This document shows positions 18,993 through 26,175 of a DNA stretch of 64,000 nucleotides, one piece after another. Made by a program: the position numbers and the translations under genes. The stretch lies in assembly GCF_009789075.1 (NCBI RefSeq), contig NZ_WNXQ01000002.1, positions 124,001 to 188,000 of the forward strand, given 5' to 3'. The notes under the pieces are model-generated. The model worked only from the letters and a program-made list of their open reading frames with translations. It was not told where the DNA came from and did not search any database. Source of the stretch: Pseudooceanicola pacificus (GTDB taxonomy: Bacteria > Pseudomonadota > Alphaproteobacteria > Rhodobacterales > Rhodobacteraceae). Positions within the stretch are counted from its first letter, which is position 1, and each line of letters opens with the position of its first letter.

Positions 18993-20399
18993 TCAGGCGC
19001 TGCCAGCGGCGTTGGCGATCCGGGCCACGCTTTCATCGCGCCCCAGGACCATCAGCATGTCGAAAACGCTGGGAGTGGCGGAACGTCCCGCCAGCGCAGC
19101 CCTGAGAGGGCCCGCCAATTTGCCGAACTTGGTGCCCTGCGCTTCTGCAAAGCCATTCAACACACCCTCCAGCTCGTCCCGGTTCCAGCTAGCATTTTGC
19201 AGGTGCGGCGTCAATTGCGTGAGCATGTCACGCGTTTCCTCGGTCAGGGCCTTGGCCGCTTTCTCGTCCGGAACGATGGGTCGCGCCGCGATGGCAAACT
19301 CTGCCTTTTCAAGAAGTTCCGGGAAGGTCTTCGCGCGTTCCTTCAGGAACGGCATGGCCGCGGCAACCCTCTCGCGGACCACCCCGTCCAGCGGAGCGGC
19401 CCCTGTGGCGGCCAGAAATCCGTCGAGTTCCGCCAGAACGGATGCATCCGCAGCAGCGGCGAAATGCTGCCCGCAGATGTTCTCCAGCTTCTTGAAATCC
19501 AGACGGGCGGGCGACTTGCCGATGCCCTCCAGCCCGAACCAGTCCCGCGCCTGCGCATCGGTAAAGAATTCGTCGTCGCCGTGGCTCCAGCCCAGGCGGG
19601 CCAGGTAGTTGCGCATGCCCGCGGCCGGGTAGCCCATGTCGCGGTATTCCTCGACCCCAAGCGCGCCGTGACGCTTGGACAGCTTCTTGCCGTCGGGCCC
19701 GTGGATCAGCGGGATATGCGCCCAGACCGGCACATCCCAGGTCATCGCGTGATAGATCTGCATCTGGCGCGCGGCGTTGTTCAGGTGGTCGTCGCCCCGG
19801 ATCACATGGGTCACGCCCATGTCGTGATCGTCGACCACCACCGCCAGCATGTAGACCGGCGTGCCGTCCGACCGCAGCAGGACCATGTCGTCCAGCTGGT
19901 CGTTGCGGATGGTGACGCGGCCCTGCACCTGATCCTCGATCACCGTCTCGCCTTCGCGCGGGGCCTTCAGGCGGATCACATGGGGGGCGTCGGGATGGGT
20001 TGCCGGATCGGCGTCGCGCCAGGGGCTGCGGTAGAGGGTCGAGCGGCCGGCGGCGCGGGCCTCTTCGCGAAAGGCGGTGATCTCGTCCTGAGAGGCAAAG
20101 CACTTGTAGGCGTGGCCCTTGGCCAGCATCTCCAGCGCGACCTCGGCATGACGGGCGGCGCCCTGGAACTGGCTGACCGGATCGCCGTCGTGATCGAGGC
20201 CCAGCCAGGCCAGCCCGTCGAGGATCGCCTGTGTCGCCTCGGGGGTCGAACGGGCGCGGTCGGTATCCTCAATCCTTAACAGGAAACGCCCGCCCCGGCC
20301 GCGTGCAAAGAGCCAGTTGAACAGCGCTGTCCGCGCCCCGCCTATGTGCAGAAAGCCGGTGGGCGAAGGGGCGAAACGAGTGACGACCTGCGCGGACAT
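18993..20399 (-). CDS. gltX: Glutamyl-tRNA synthetase
   Basis: Charges tRNA(Glu) and, in alphaproteobacteria, often also tRNA(Gln) for amidation by GatCAB. The 468-residue class I synthetase has the HIGH-type motif [19 protein letters not shown] near the N terminus and [13 protein letters not shown] as the KMSKS-type loop. The C-terminal part is the alpha-helical anticodon-binding domain. Many alphaproteobacteria have two gltX paralogues, so this may be one of two. It is divergent from comEC with 76 bases between, and gltA follows downstream. Confidence 0.95.
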   Translation of the reverse strand: MSAQVVTRFAPSPTGFLHIGGARTALFNWLFARGRGGRFLLRIEDTDRARSTPEATQAILDGLAWLGLDHDGDPVSQFQGAARHAEVALEMLAKGHAYKCFASQDEITAFREEARAAGRSTLYRSPWRDADPATHPDAPHVIRLKAPREGETVIEDQVQGRVTIRNDQLDDMVLLRSDGTPVYMLAVVVDDHDMGVTHVIRGDDHLNNAARQMQIYHAMTWDVPVWAHIPLIHGPDGKKLSKRHGALGVEEYRDMGYPAAGMRNYLARLGWSHGDDEFFTDAQARDWFGLEGIGKSPARLDFKKLENICGQHFAAAADASVLAELDGFLAATGAAPLDGVVRERVAAAMPFLKERAKTFPELLEKAEFAIAARPIVPDEKAAKALTEETRDMLTQLTPHLQNASWNRDELEGVLNGFAEAQGTKFGKLAGPLRAALAGRSATPSVFDMLMVLGRDESVARIANAAGSA

Positions 20400-20408
20400 G
20401 CGTATTTG

Positions 20409-20423
20409 TTAACCTTTTGCTAA
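20409..20423 (+). promoter_or_regulatory. Near-consensus CtrA box between gltX and comEC
   Basis: TTAA-CCTTTTG-CTAA matches TTAA-N7-TTAA with one mismatch, 53 bases before the comEC start and 10 bases before gltX on the other strand. CtrA activates competence genes needed for GTA DNA uptake in Rhodobacter capsulatus, which makes the position meaningful, though chance matches are possible. Confidence 0.4.
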
Positions 20424-20475
20424 CCAAGTGTTCTTAGCTTCGGGACTGTCTACCGACGCGCGCGAGGGGTGACAA

Positions 20476-22638
20476 GTGCTGCGCCTGGCCTCGATCCCCG
20501 CGGCTTTGATGACTGCCCAGAGGGGGCACCTGTTCCCCTGGACACCCGTGGCCCTGGGCTGCGGCATCGGGGTCTATTTCGCGCTGGATCGCGAACCCGG
20601 GCTTGCGATCCTTGCGGGGCTGGCGGCACTGACCCTTGCCGCCGGCCTCGCGACCCGGTGGGCCGGCCCGGCCCTGGGGCCGCTGCTCTGGGCCGTCGCG
20701 CTGGTGGCGGCCGGGGTTCAGGTGGCGGCGCTGCGCACGGCCCTGGTGGCCGGGCCGGTGCTGGGCCACAGGTATTACGGACCGGTGGAGGGACGTGTCG
20801 TCGCGATCGACCGTTCCGCCGGCGACGCGGTGCGGCTGACGCTGGATCGGGTGAGGTTTGAGCATCCGGGGCCCGGACCAGCGCCGCACCGCGTCAGGAT
20901 TTCCCTGCATGGCGATGTGGCGCCTCTCGCCCCCGTCGCGGGCCAGTGGGTCGCCGTGACGGCCCATCTGGCGCCGCCTGGCGGGCCGGTGGAACCCGGC
21001 GGGTTCGATTTCCGCCGCCATGCCTGGTTCCTCGGGCTGGGCGCCGTGGGCTATGCGCGCGAACCGATGGTGGAGCTTGCGCCGCCCGGCCCGGGTGCGA
21101 TGCCGGTGCAGGCCCTGCGCCGGGCCGTCGCCCTGCGCATCGCCCAAGTTCTGCCGGGCGAGACCGGCGCCTTTGCCGTGGCGGTCACCACCGGGGACCG
21201 GTCGGCCATGGGGCAGGCCGCGCTGGAGGACCTCAGGGCGGCGAACCTGGCGCATCTGCTGGCGATCTCGGGCCTGCATATGGGGCTGCTGGCGGGGGTG
21301 GTCTTTGCCGCCGTGCGCCTGGCCCTGGCGCTCTGGCCCTGGGTCGCCCTGCGCTGGCCGGTCAAGAAGATCGCGGCGCTGGCGGCGCTGACGGCGGCGT
21401 CGGGCTACCTCGCCCTCTCGGGCGGCAACGTGGCGACAGAGCGCGCCTTCGTCATGGCGGCGGTGATGCTGGTGGCGGTGCTGGCCGACCGGCGGGCCCT
21501 GTCGCTGCGGGCCGTGGCGCTGGCCGCGCTGATCGTCCTGCTGCGCCGGCCCGAGGCGCTGACCGGCCCCGGTTTCCAGATGTCCTTTGCCGCGACCGTG
21601 GCGCTGGTCACGGTCTTCGGCGCCCTGCGCGACCGCGCCACGGGGCGGGCACGGCGCTGGTTCGATCCGGTGCTGGCGGTGGTGATCTCCTCGGCGGTCG
21701 CGGGCGCGGCGACGGCGCCTTTCGGGGCGGCGCATTTCAACCAGATCTCGCGGCTCGGGCTGATCGCCAACCTGCTGTCGGTGCCGATGATGGGGGCGGT
21801 GGTCATGCCCTCCGCGGTGGCCGCCGCCTGCCTCGCGCCCTTTGGCGCCGAGGCGCTGGCGCTGAAGGTCATGGGGCTCGGGCTCGACTGGATCCTGCGC
21901 ATTGCCCATGCGGTGGCCGCGCAGCCCGGCGCGATCGGCCATGTCGCGGCGCCGCCACCGGCTGTCCTGCCGCTGCTGTCGCTGGGCGCGCTGCTGGTCT
22001 GCCTGTGGCGCGGCTGGCCCCGGTGGCTGGGCCTGGCCCCGCTTGCCGTGGCGCTTGCGCTCTGGGCCACGGTCGAACGTCCGGCGCTGCTTGTGGCGGA
22101 AAACGGCGGGCTGGTCGGCCTGATGACGGCCGAGGGCAGGGCGCTGAGCCGCGGGCGCGGAGCGGGTTTCGTGGCCCGCGTCTGGCTGGAGAATGACGGC
22201 GACCCGGCGGATCAGGCCACGGCGGCCGCGCGCTGGCGCGACGGGGCGGTGCGCCACGTCACGGGCGCCCGCCGGGTCGCCGGGCTGACCGGCTGCGGCG
22301 GCGCGGTTCTGGTGGTGACGAACGCCCCGGCGCCCCCGTTGCAGGGCTGCCGGGTGATCGGGCCCGAGACCCTGTCGCGCACCGGGGCGGTTTCTCTTGT
22401 GCTGGAAGAGGGGGGCGCCCGCATCGTCGCCTCGGACAGGCGGGCCGGGGCCGCGCGGCCCTGGCACGATGACATGGCCGTGGACTTGGCCGGGTACTTG
22501 GCCTGGGGCGACACCCTTGCCGCCCTGGCCTTGCGCTGGCGTGGCGCCAGGCCCCGGCCGATACCCCAGCCAGAGCTGTCGCCCGTGGTCCTGCAGGAAC
22601 CGATCCACCTTTCCGGCAGGGCGGCCCCCGATCCCTGA
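20476..22638 (+). CDS. comEC: ComEC/Rec2 DNA-uptake channel
   Basis: ComEC carries single-stranded DNA across the inner membrane during transformation, and in Rhodobacter during GTA-mediated transfer. The 720-residue protein has the N-terminal DUF4131/OB-like region (about 30-220), then the multi-helix competence core with LAHLLAISGLHMGLLAGVVF, the family hallmark, around residue 257. The C-terminal region after about 540 lacks a full metallo-beta-lactamase HxHxDH set; it retains only a degenerate domain (VLVVTNAPAPPLQGCRVI), as in many alphaproteobacterial ComECs. Start is GTG at 20476 after GAGGGG. It is convergent with lexA, only seven bases apart. Confidence 0.9.
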   Translation: MLRLASIPAALMTAQRGHLFPWTPVALGCGIGVYFALDREPGLAILAGLAALTLAAGLATRWAGPALGPLLWAVALVAAGVQVAALRTALVAGPVLGHRYYGPVEGRVVAIDRSAGDAVRLTLDRVRFEHPGPGPAPHRVRISLHGDVAPLAPVAGQWVAVTAHLAPPGGPVEPGGFDFRRHAWFLGLGAVGYAREPMVELAPPGPGAMPVQALRRAVALRIAQVLPGETGAFAVAVTTGDRSAMGQAALEDLRAANLAHLLAISGLHMGLLAGVVFAAVRLALALWPWVALRWPVKKIAALAALTAASGYLALSGGNVATERAFVMAAVMLVAVLADRRALSLRAVALAALIVLLRRPEALTGPGFQMSFAATVALVTVFGALRDRATGRARRWFDPVLAVVISSAVAGAATAPFGAAHFNQISRLGLIANLLSVPMMGAVVMPSAVAAACLAPFGAEALALKVMGLGLDWILRIAHAVAAQPGAIGHVAAPPPAVLPLLSLGALLVCLWRGWPRWLGLAPLAVALALWATVERPALLVAENGGLVGLMTAEGRALSRGRGAGFVARVWLENDGDPADQATAAARWRDGAVRHVTGARRVAGLTGCGGAVLVVTNAPAPPLQGCRVIGPETLSRTGAVSLVLEEGGARIVASDRRAGAARPWHDDMAVDLAGYLAWGDTLAALALRWRGARPRPIPQPELSPVVLQEPIHLSGRAAPDP

Positions 22639-22645
22639 TCGCCGG

Positions 22646-23338
22646 TCAGTAGGTGCGGATCAGGCCCACCAGGCGGCCCTGCACCCGCACCATATGGTCG
22701 GGCAGCACGCGGGTTTCGTAATCCGGGTTGGCCGCGACCAGTTCGATCATCCCGTTGCGCCGGTAGAACCGTTTCAGCGTCGCCTCCTGATCCTGCACCA
22801 GGGCGACCACGATGTCGCCATTGTCGGCGGTCGACGTCTCGCGGATCACCACGACGTCGCCGTCGTTGATCCCCGCCTCGATCATGGAGTCGCCGCGCAC
22901 TTCCAGCGCATAGTGCTGCCCGCTGCCCGACAGCATGGCGCCCGGCACCGCGACATGATGCGAGACCTGTTCGATCGCCTCGATCGGCACACCCGCCGCG
23001 ATCCGGCCCATCACCGGCAGTTCCATCGCATCCACGCTCTCCACCGGCCGCGCCCGGTGCGGCCGCTCGACCGCGCCGCCCTCGATCACGCGAGGGGTGA
23101 AGGCCTGTGCGTCCCCGCCCATGGCATCGGGCAGTTTGACGATCTCGATCGCCCGCGCACGATGCGCCAGCCGGCGGATGAAGCCGCGTTCCTCCAGCGC
23201 CGTGATCAGGCGGTGAATGCCTGATTTCGACCTGAGATCCAGCGCTTCCTTCATTTCGTCGAAGGAGGGGGGAACACCGTCGCGCTGCACCCTCTTGTGA
23301 ATGAATTCAAGTAGATCGAGCTGTTTCTTCGTCAGCAT
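22646..23338 (-). CDS. lexA: SOS repressor LexA
   Basis: LexA represses the SOS regulon and self-cleaves when RecA filaments form on damaged DNA. The 230-residue protein has the winged HTH at the N terminus ([20 protein letters not shown], then [20 protein letters not shown]), an Ala-Gly-type cleavage site near [13 protein letters not shown], the catalytic serine in [14 protein letters not shown] and the lysine in ATLKRFYRR. Its own promoter carries an alphaproteobacterial SOS box (23372-23386), so it is autoregulated. It converges with comEC. Confidence 0.97.
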   Translation of the reverse strand: MLTKKQLDLLEFIHKRVQRDGVPPSFDEMKEALDLRSKSGIHRLITALEERGFIRRLAHRARAIEIVKLPDAMGGDAQAFTPRVIEGGAVERPHRARPVESVDAMELPVMGRIAAGVPIEAIEQVSHHVAVPGAMLSGSGQHYALEVRGDSMIEAGINDGDVVVIRETSTADNGDIVVALVQDQEATLKRFYRRNGMIELVAANPDYETRVLPDHMVRVQGRLVGLIRTY

Positions 23339-23371
23339 GCCTGCTCTCCCAGCGGGGTGTGTGTCGGATTT

Positions 23372-23400
23372 GTTCTACACTTGTTCCCGGTTTGTGTCAA
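23372..23400 (-). promoter_or_regulatory. lexA promoter with SOS box
   Basis: Reading the minus strand, TTGACA (23400-23395), a 17-base spacer and TAGAAC (23377-23372) form a good sigma-70 promoter 34 bases before lexA. Within it GAAC-AAGTGTA-GAAC (23386-23372) is the exact alphaproteobacterial LexA site GAAC-N7-GAAC, overlapping spacer and -10, so LexA would block its own promoter. Confidence 0.85.
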
Positions 23401-23439
23401 CGCGCGGCATCAGGTGGCGGGATCCCGCGCCGGGCCGAG

Positions 23440-23461
23440 TGTAGCGTGACTGTAGCGTGAC
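23440..23461. repeat. Tandem 11-bp direct repeat
   Basis: TGTAGCGTGAC occurs twice without a gap (23440-23450 and 23451-23461), upstream of lexA and of the truncated repressor. Eleven bases is one helical turn, so both copies face the same side of the DNA, as in operators. No binding protein can be named. Confidence 0.5.
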
Positions 23462-23513
23462 ACCGAAGTTTTCAGTGTTTGACAGCTAAAGTTACAGCAA
23501 ACGATTTTTCAAA

Positions 23514-23577
23514 GGCGCGGGGAGGAGGCGGTTTGAACGCCCCTTTCAAGGGGGCGTGAACACGTCTCGCTGAGCTA
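23514..23577 (-). other. tRNA-like remnant at the island border
   Basis: On the minus strand the segment has TAGCTCAGCGAGA (D-arm-like), a hairpin CGCCCC-CTTGAAA-GGGGCG whose loop would be a UGA (Ser) anticodon loop, then GTTCAAACC (T-loop-like) and CCTCCCCG. The variable arm and T-stem are not all present, so it cannot be a working tRNA. It may be the remnant of an integration into a tRNA-Ser gene, or chance. No matching copy was seen at the other end of the island. Confidence 0.2.
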
Positions 23578-23641
23578 GCTTTTCTGCCAGGAGCTGCATG
23601 AACTCGCGTTCCAGCGGAAGGATACCTCCGCGATACAGAAT

Positions 23642-24196
23642 ATGAGGCGCGGCTCCGCACCTTCATTTGAGAAGCTTCAGTCCATCTGCGAGGTCTTGGA
23701 TCTGGAGTTCTACGTCGGCCCACGCAGGCCCAGCCTCTCCGCCCATCAGAAGATCGCGCGCGCGGGCCAGTTTGTCATGGTCGAGAGATTTGACGTGAAA
23801 CTGGCGGCCGGAGCGGGCGCCTCGGTTGACAACACCGTGCCTCTCGCGCCGGTCGCCTTCCGAACCCGATGGATCGACGACCAGGGACTGCAGGCTGACA
23901 AGTGCTGCGTTGTCAGCGTGGCGGGCGACAGCATGGTCCCGCCGCTCCACGACGGCGACCTGGTGCTGATCGATCGTCGAAAGGCCGACGTAAGGTCCGG
24001 CCATGTCTACGCCTTCGTCGATGTCAGCGGAGACGTCCGCGTCAAGCGCCTCGAACTGCACGCAGACCGTCTGGCGATCCGCTCCGAGAACCCAACGGTG
24101 CCCCTGGAATTCCGCGAGCCGGTTGAGGTCGAGCAAATGGTGGTTATCGGCCGCGTCGCCTGGTCGGGGCACACCTGGAGTGCAAGCGGTCAGTAG
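23642..24196 (+). CDS. LexA-like S24 peptidase repressor, 5'-truncated
   Basis: A phage-type repressor with an S24 self-cleaving domain. The 184-residue frame from ATG 23642 starts in the last helix of an HTH (MRRGSAPSFEKLQSICEVLD, then LEFYVGP). The same frame continues upstream without ATG to a TAG at 23576 and reads on as the middle of an HTH (ELHELAFQRKDTSAIQNMRR), so the normal N terminus is lost or decayed. The S24 domain is intact: S97 in AGDSMVPPLHDGD and K135 in VRVKRLE, 38 residues apart as in active family members. Without a full HTH, DNA binding is doubtful. It is the first gene of the lower-GC island and may once have controlled the nuclease-NACHT genes behind it. Confidence 0.7.
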   Translation: MRRGSAPSFEKLQSICEVLDLEFYVGPRRPSLSAHQKIARAGQFVMVERFDVKLAAGAGASVDNTVPLAPVAFRTRWIDDQGLQADKCCVVSVAGDSMVPPLHDGDLVLIDRRKADVRSGHVYAFVDVSGDVRVKRLELHADRLAIRSENPTVPLEFREPVEVEQMVVIGRVAWSGHTWSASGQ

Positions 24197-24366
24197 GTCA
24201 GTATATTTACACCAGAGCTGGATATTATTTGTGCGGTGGCGAGAGTACAAAACCTACACCTCATATTCACCAATCAACACAAAAAAAATAGCGATTTCAT
24301 AAAGCTGCGAAGGGACCAGTAAATTCTTTGCGTGAATGCCGACTCGCCTCATGATCAGGTTGAAAG
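24197..24366. promoter_or_regulatory. AT-rich leader before the nuclease-NACHT genes
   Basis: 170 bases of clearly higher AT content than the surrounding chromosome, the likely place for the promoter of the Mrr-NACHT operon. I see no exact -35/-10 pair, and no palindrome of note. GGTTGAAAG precedes the ATG at 24367 as a weak ribosome site. Confidence 0.35.
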
Positions 24367-26109
24367 ATGAGCAACGGAAACTACTCTACGATGTCGGTCT
24401 CGGTATTTTTCAGAACGCGCTTTGGCAAACAAATCGTTCATGGCCCGCTTCAGGTCAAATGGAGCGCCAGAGGTGACAGAATTCTACCCTACTACGTGGA
24501 TGTCAGGCACCTGGGTTTGAACCTGCATAAGGAACTCAGCGCTCCGGAAGTGGAGATACTGCAGAACAAGATCGATACCTTGCTGGCGTCGTGGGACACG
24601 AAATTTGAAGCTGCCCAACAGAAGCAGGACCTACAAAAGGGTAGGGAGCTCGCTGAAGAGACGGCCATCGATGCCGAAGCTGCACGGGAGGAACTTCGGA
24701 ACGTTCTGATGCATACGCTCGGCATCAACGATGAAGTTGATTGGGACAGCCTTAAGAGCCGAGAAAGCTATATACGGCAACCGTTTGGTGAAAGGGCTCC
24801 CGCGGCACCTCAGCTAGTACCACTACCCGATTCTCCCAAGATTGGCTTCTTCGATAAGCTTTTTGGCAAATCTCGTCAGATTCAGGAGCGGCACAATCAA
24901 GCCACTCAGGTCGCTGTCGAAAGCAGGACAAGACGCCAAAAGGAACATGCGGCGGCGCTCGAGTCCTGGCAGATGAGGAAGCAGCAGTGGAAGCAACACC
25001 AAGAACTCGAAGCGGTGGCTTTTGACAAGAGACAGGCCGCAGCTAACGCACTGGTCGACGATCTCAGAAATCGTTGGCGCGTTGGAGAGCCGGAAGCAAT
25101 TGTCGAACACGCCGCTCTGGTGCTCGACAGCTCCAGTTACAATGAAGTCGTACCTCGGAATCATGACCTATCCTTTGATCCAGAAAGTAAGACCCTCTTG
25201 GTCGAGTTTGAACTTCCTGATCCCGAAGCGCTTCCGCTGACCAAGTCGGTACGATTTGTCGCGAAGACGGGAGAACTTAAGGAAAGCAAGATCAGTCAGA
25301 AAGAAGCGAGAGATCTCTACGACGATCTTTGCTATCAAATATGCCTCCGGACCATCCACGAACTGTTCGAAGCCGACACGCTTGGCTACATTTCGACCAT
25401 TGTGTTCAACGGCGTGACGGACACCGTCAACAAGGCCACTGGTCAGAACGTGCGGTCCGTGATTATGTCGGTCATGGTTGATAGGCCGACATTTGAGGCA
25501 ATCGAACTGTCGCGCGTTGACCCAAAAACGTGCTTCAAGACTTTGAAGGGGGTTTCAGCCAGCTCCCTTGCAGGGCTCGCGCCGATCCCGCCGATCATGT
25601 CGATCAGCAAGGAAGATCGCCGGTTCATAGATTCCCAGGATGTTTCGCTGGACGATGCCGGTACAACAAACTTGGCAGCTATGAACTGGGAGGAGTTCGA
25701 GCACCTGGTTCGGCAGATATTTGAGCGCGAATTCGCCTCCAGAGGCGGTGAGGTCAAGGTGACTCAATCCAGCAGCGACGGTGGCGTTGATGCGGTGGCG
25801 TTTGACCCTGACCCAATTTCAGGCGGCAAGATAGTAATTCAGGCAAAGCGATACACTAAGACGGTTGGTGTGTCTGCGGTGCGGGATCTGTACGGAACCG
25901 TTATGAATGAGGGAGCATCCAAAGGCATCCTGGTAACGACAGCCGACTTTGGGCCAGACGCTCACAAGTTCGCCTCAGGCAAACCCATCACATTGATGTC
26001 TGGCGCCAACCTCTTGTTCCTATTGGAAAAGCACGGAACGAGGGCAAAAATTGACCTAGAAAGTGCCCGGAAAGAACTCGGCCTTTCGATCAAGGCGCCA
26101 CGGATCTAG
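24367..26109 (+). CDS. Mrr-family restriction endonuclease
   Basis: A 580-residue protein ending in an Mrr-type PD-(D/E)xK nuclease, a family that cuts modified or foreign DNA (type IV restriction). The nuclease starts at about residue 439 (MNWEEFEHLVRQIFE), with D475 in SDGGVDAVAF and the Q492-A-K494 of IVIQAKRYTK, then GVSAVRDLYGTVMNEGASKG and LVTTADFGPDAHKFA, all typical. Residues ~1-50 resemble nothing I know; 55-115 and 170-230 look like coiled coils rich in E, K, Q and A; 245-400 is an unassigned alpha/beta part. Codon use and GC are lower than in the flanking core genes, which suggests transfer. The NACHT gene follows about 66-100 bases later on the same strand and probably shares its transcript. 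Confidence 0.82.
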   Translation: MSNGNYSTMSVSVFFRTRFGKQIVHGPLQVKWSARGDRILPYYVDVRHLGLNLHKELSAPEVEILQNKIDTLLASWDTKFEAAQQKQDLQKGRELAEETAIDAEAAREELRNVLMHTLGINDEVDWDSLKSRESYIRQPFGERAPAAPQLVPLPDSPKIGFFDKLFGKSRQIQERHNQATQVAVESRTRRQKEHAAALESWQMRKQQWKQHQELEAVAFDKRQAAANALVDDLRNRWRVGEPEAIVEHAALVLDSSSYNEVVPRNHDLSFDPESKTLLVEFELPDPEALPLTKSVRFVAKTGELKESKISQKEARDLYDDLCYQICLRTIHELFEADTLGYISTIVFNGVTDTVNKATGQNVRSVIMSVMVDRPTFEAIELSRVDPKTCFKTLKGVSASSLAGLAPIPPIMSISKEDRRFIDSQDVSLDDAGTTNLAAMNWEEFEHLVRQIFEREFASRGGEVKVTQSSSDGGVDAVAFDPDPISGGKIVIQAKRYTKTVGVSAVRDLYGTVMNEGASKGILVTTADFGPDAHKFASGKPITLMSGANLLFLLEKHGTRAKIDLESARKELGLSIKAPRI

Positions 26110-26175
26110 ATGCCGAGGGGACACCGAAGGTCGACGCTAGTTTTCTTTTGATACCAATTTGTTGTCCTTGTCGAC

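Noticed and set aside
18975-19000. GCCTGATCAGGC palindrome at the gltX stop as terminator
   Set aside because: It includes the stop codon and no T-run follows; gltA also follows on the same strand.
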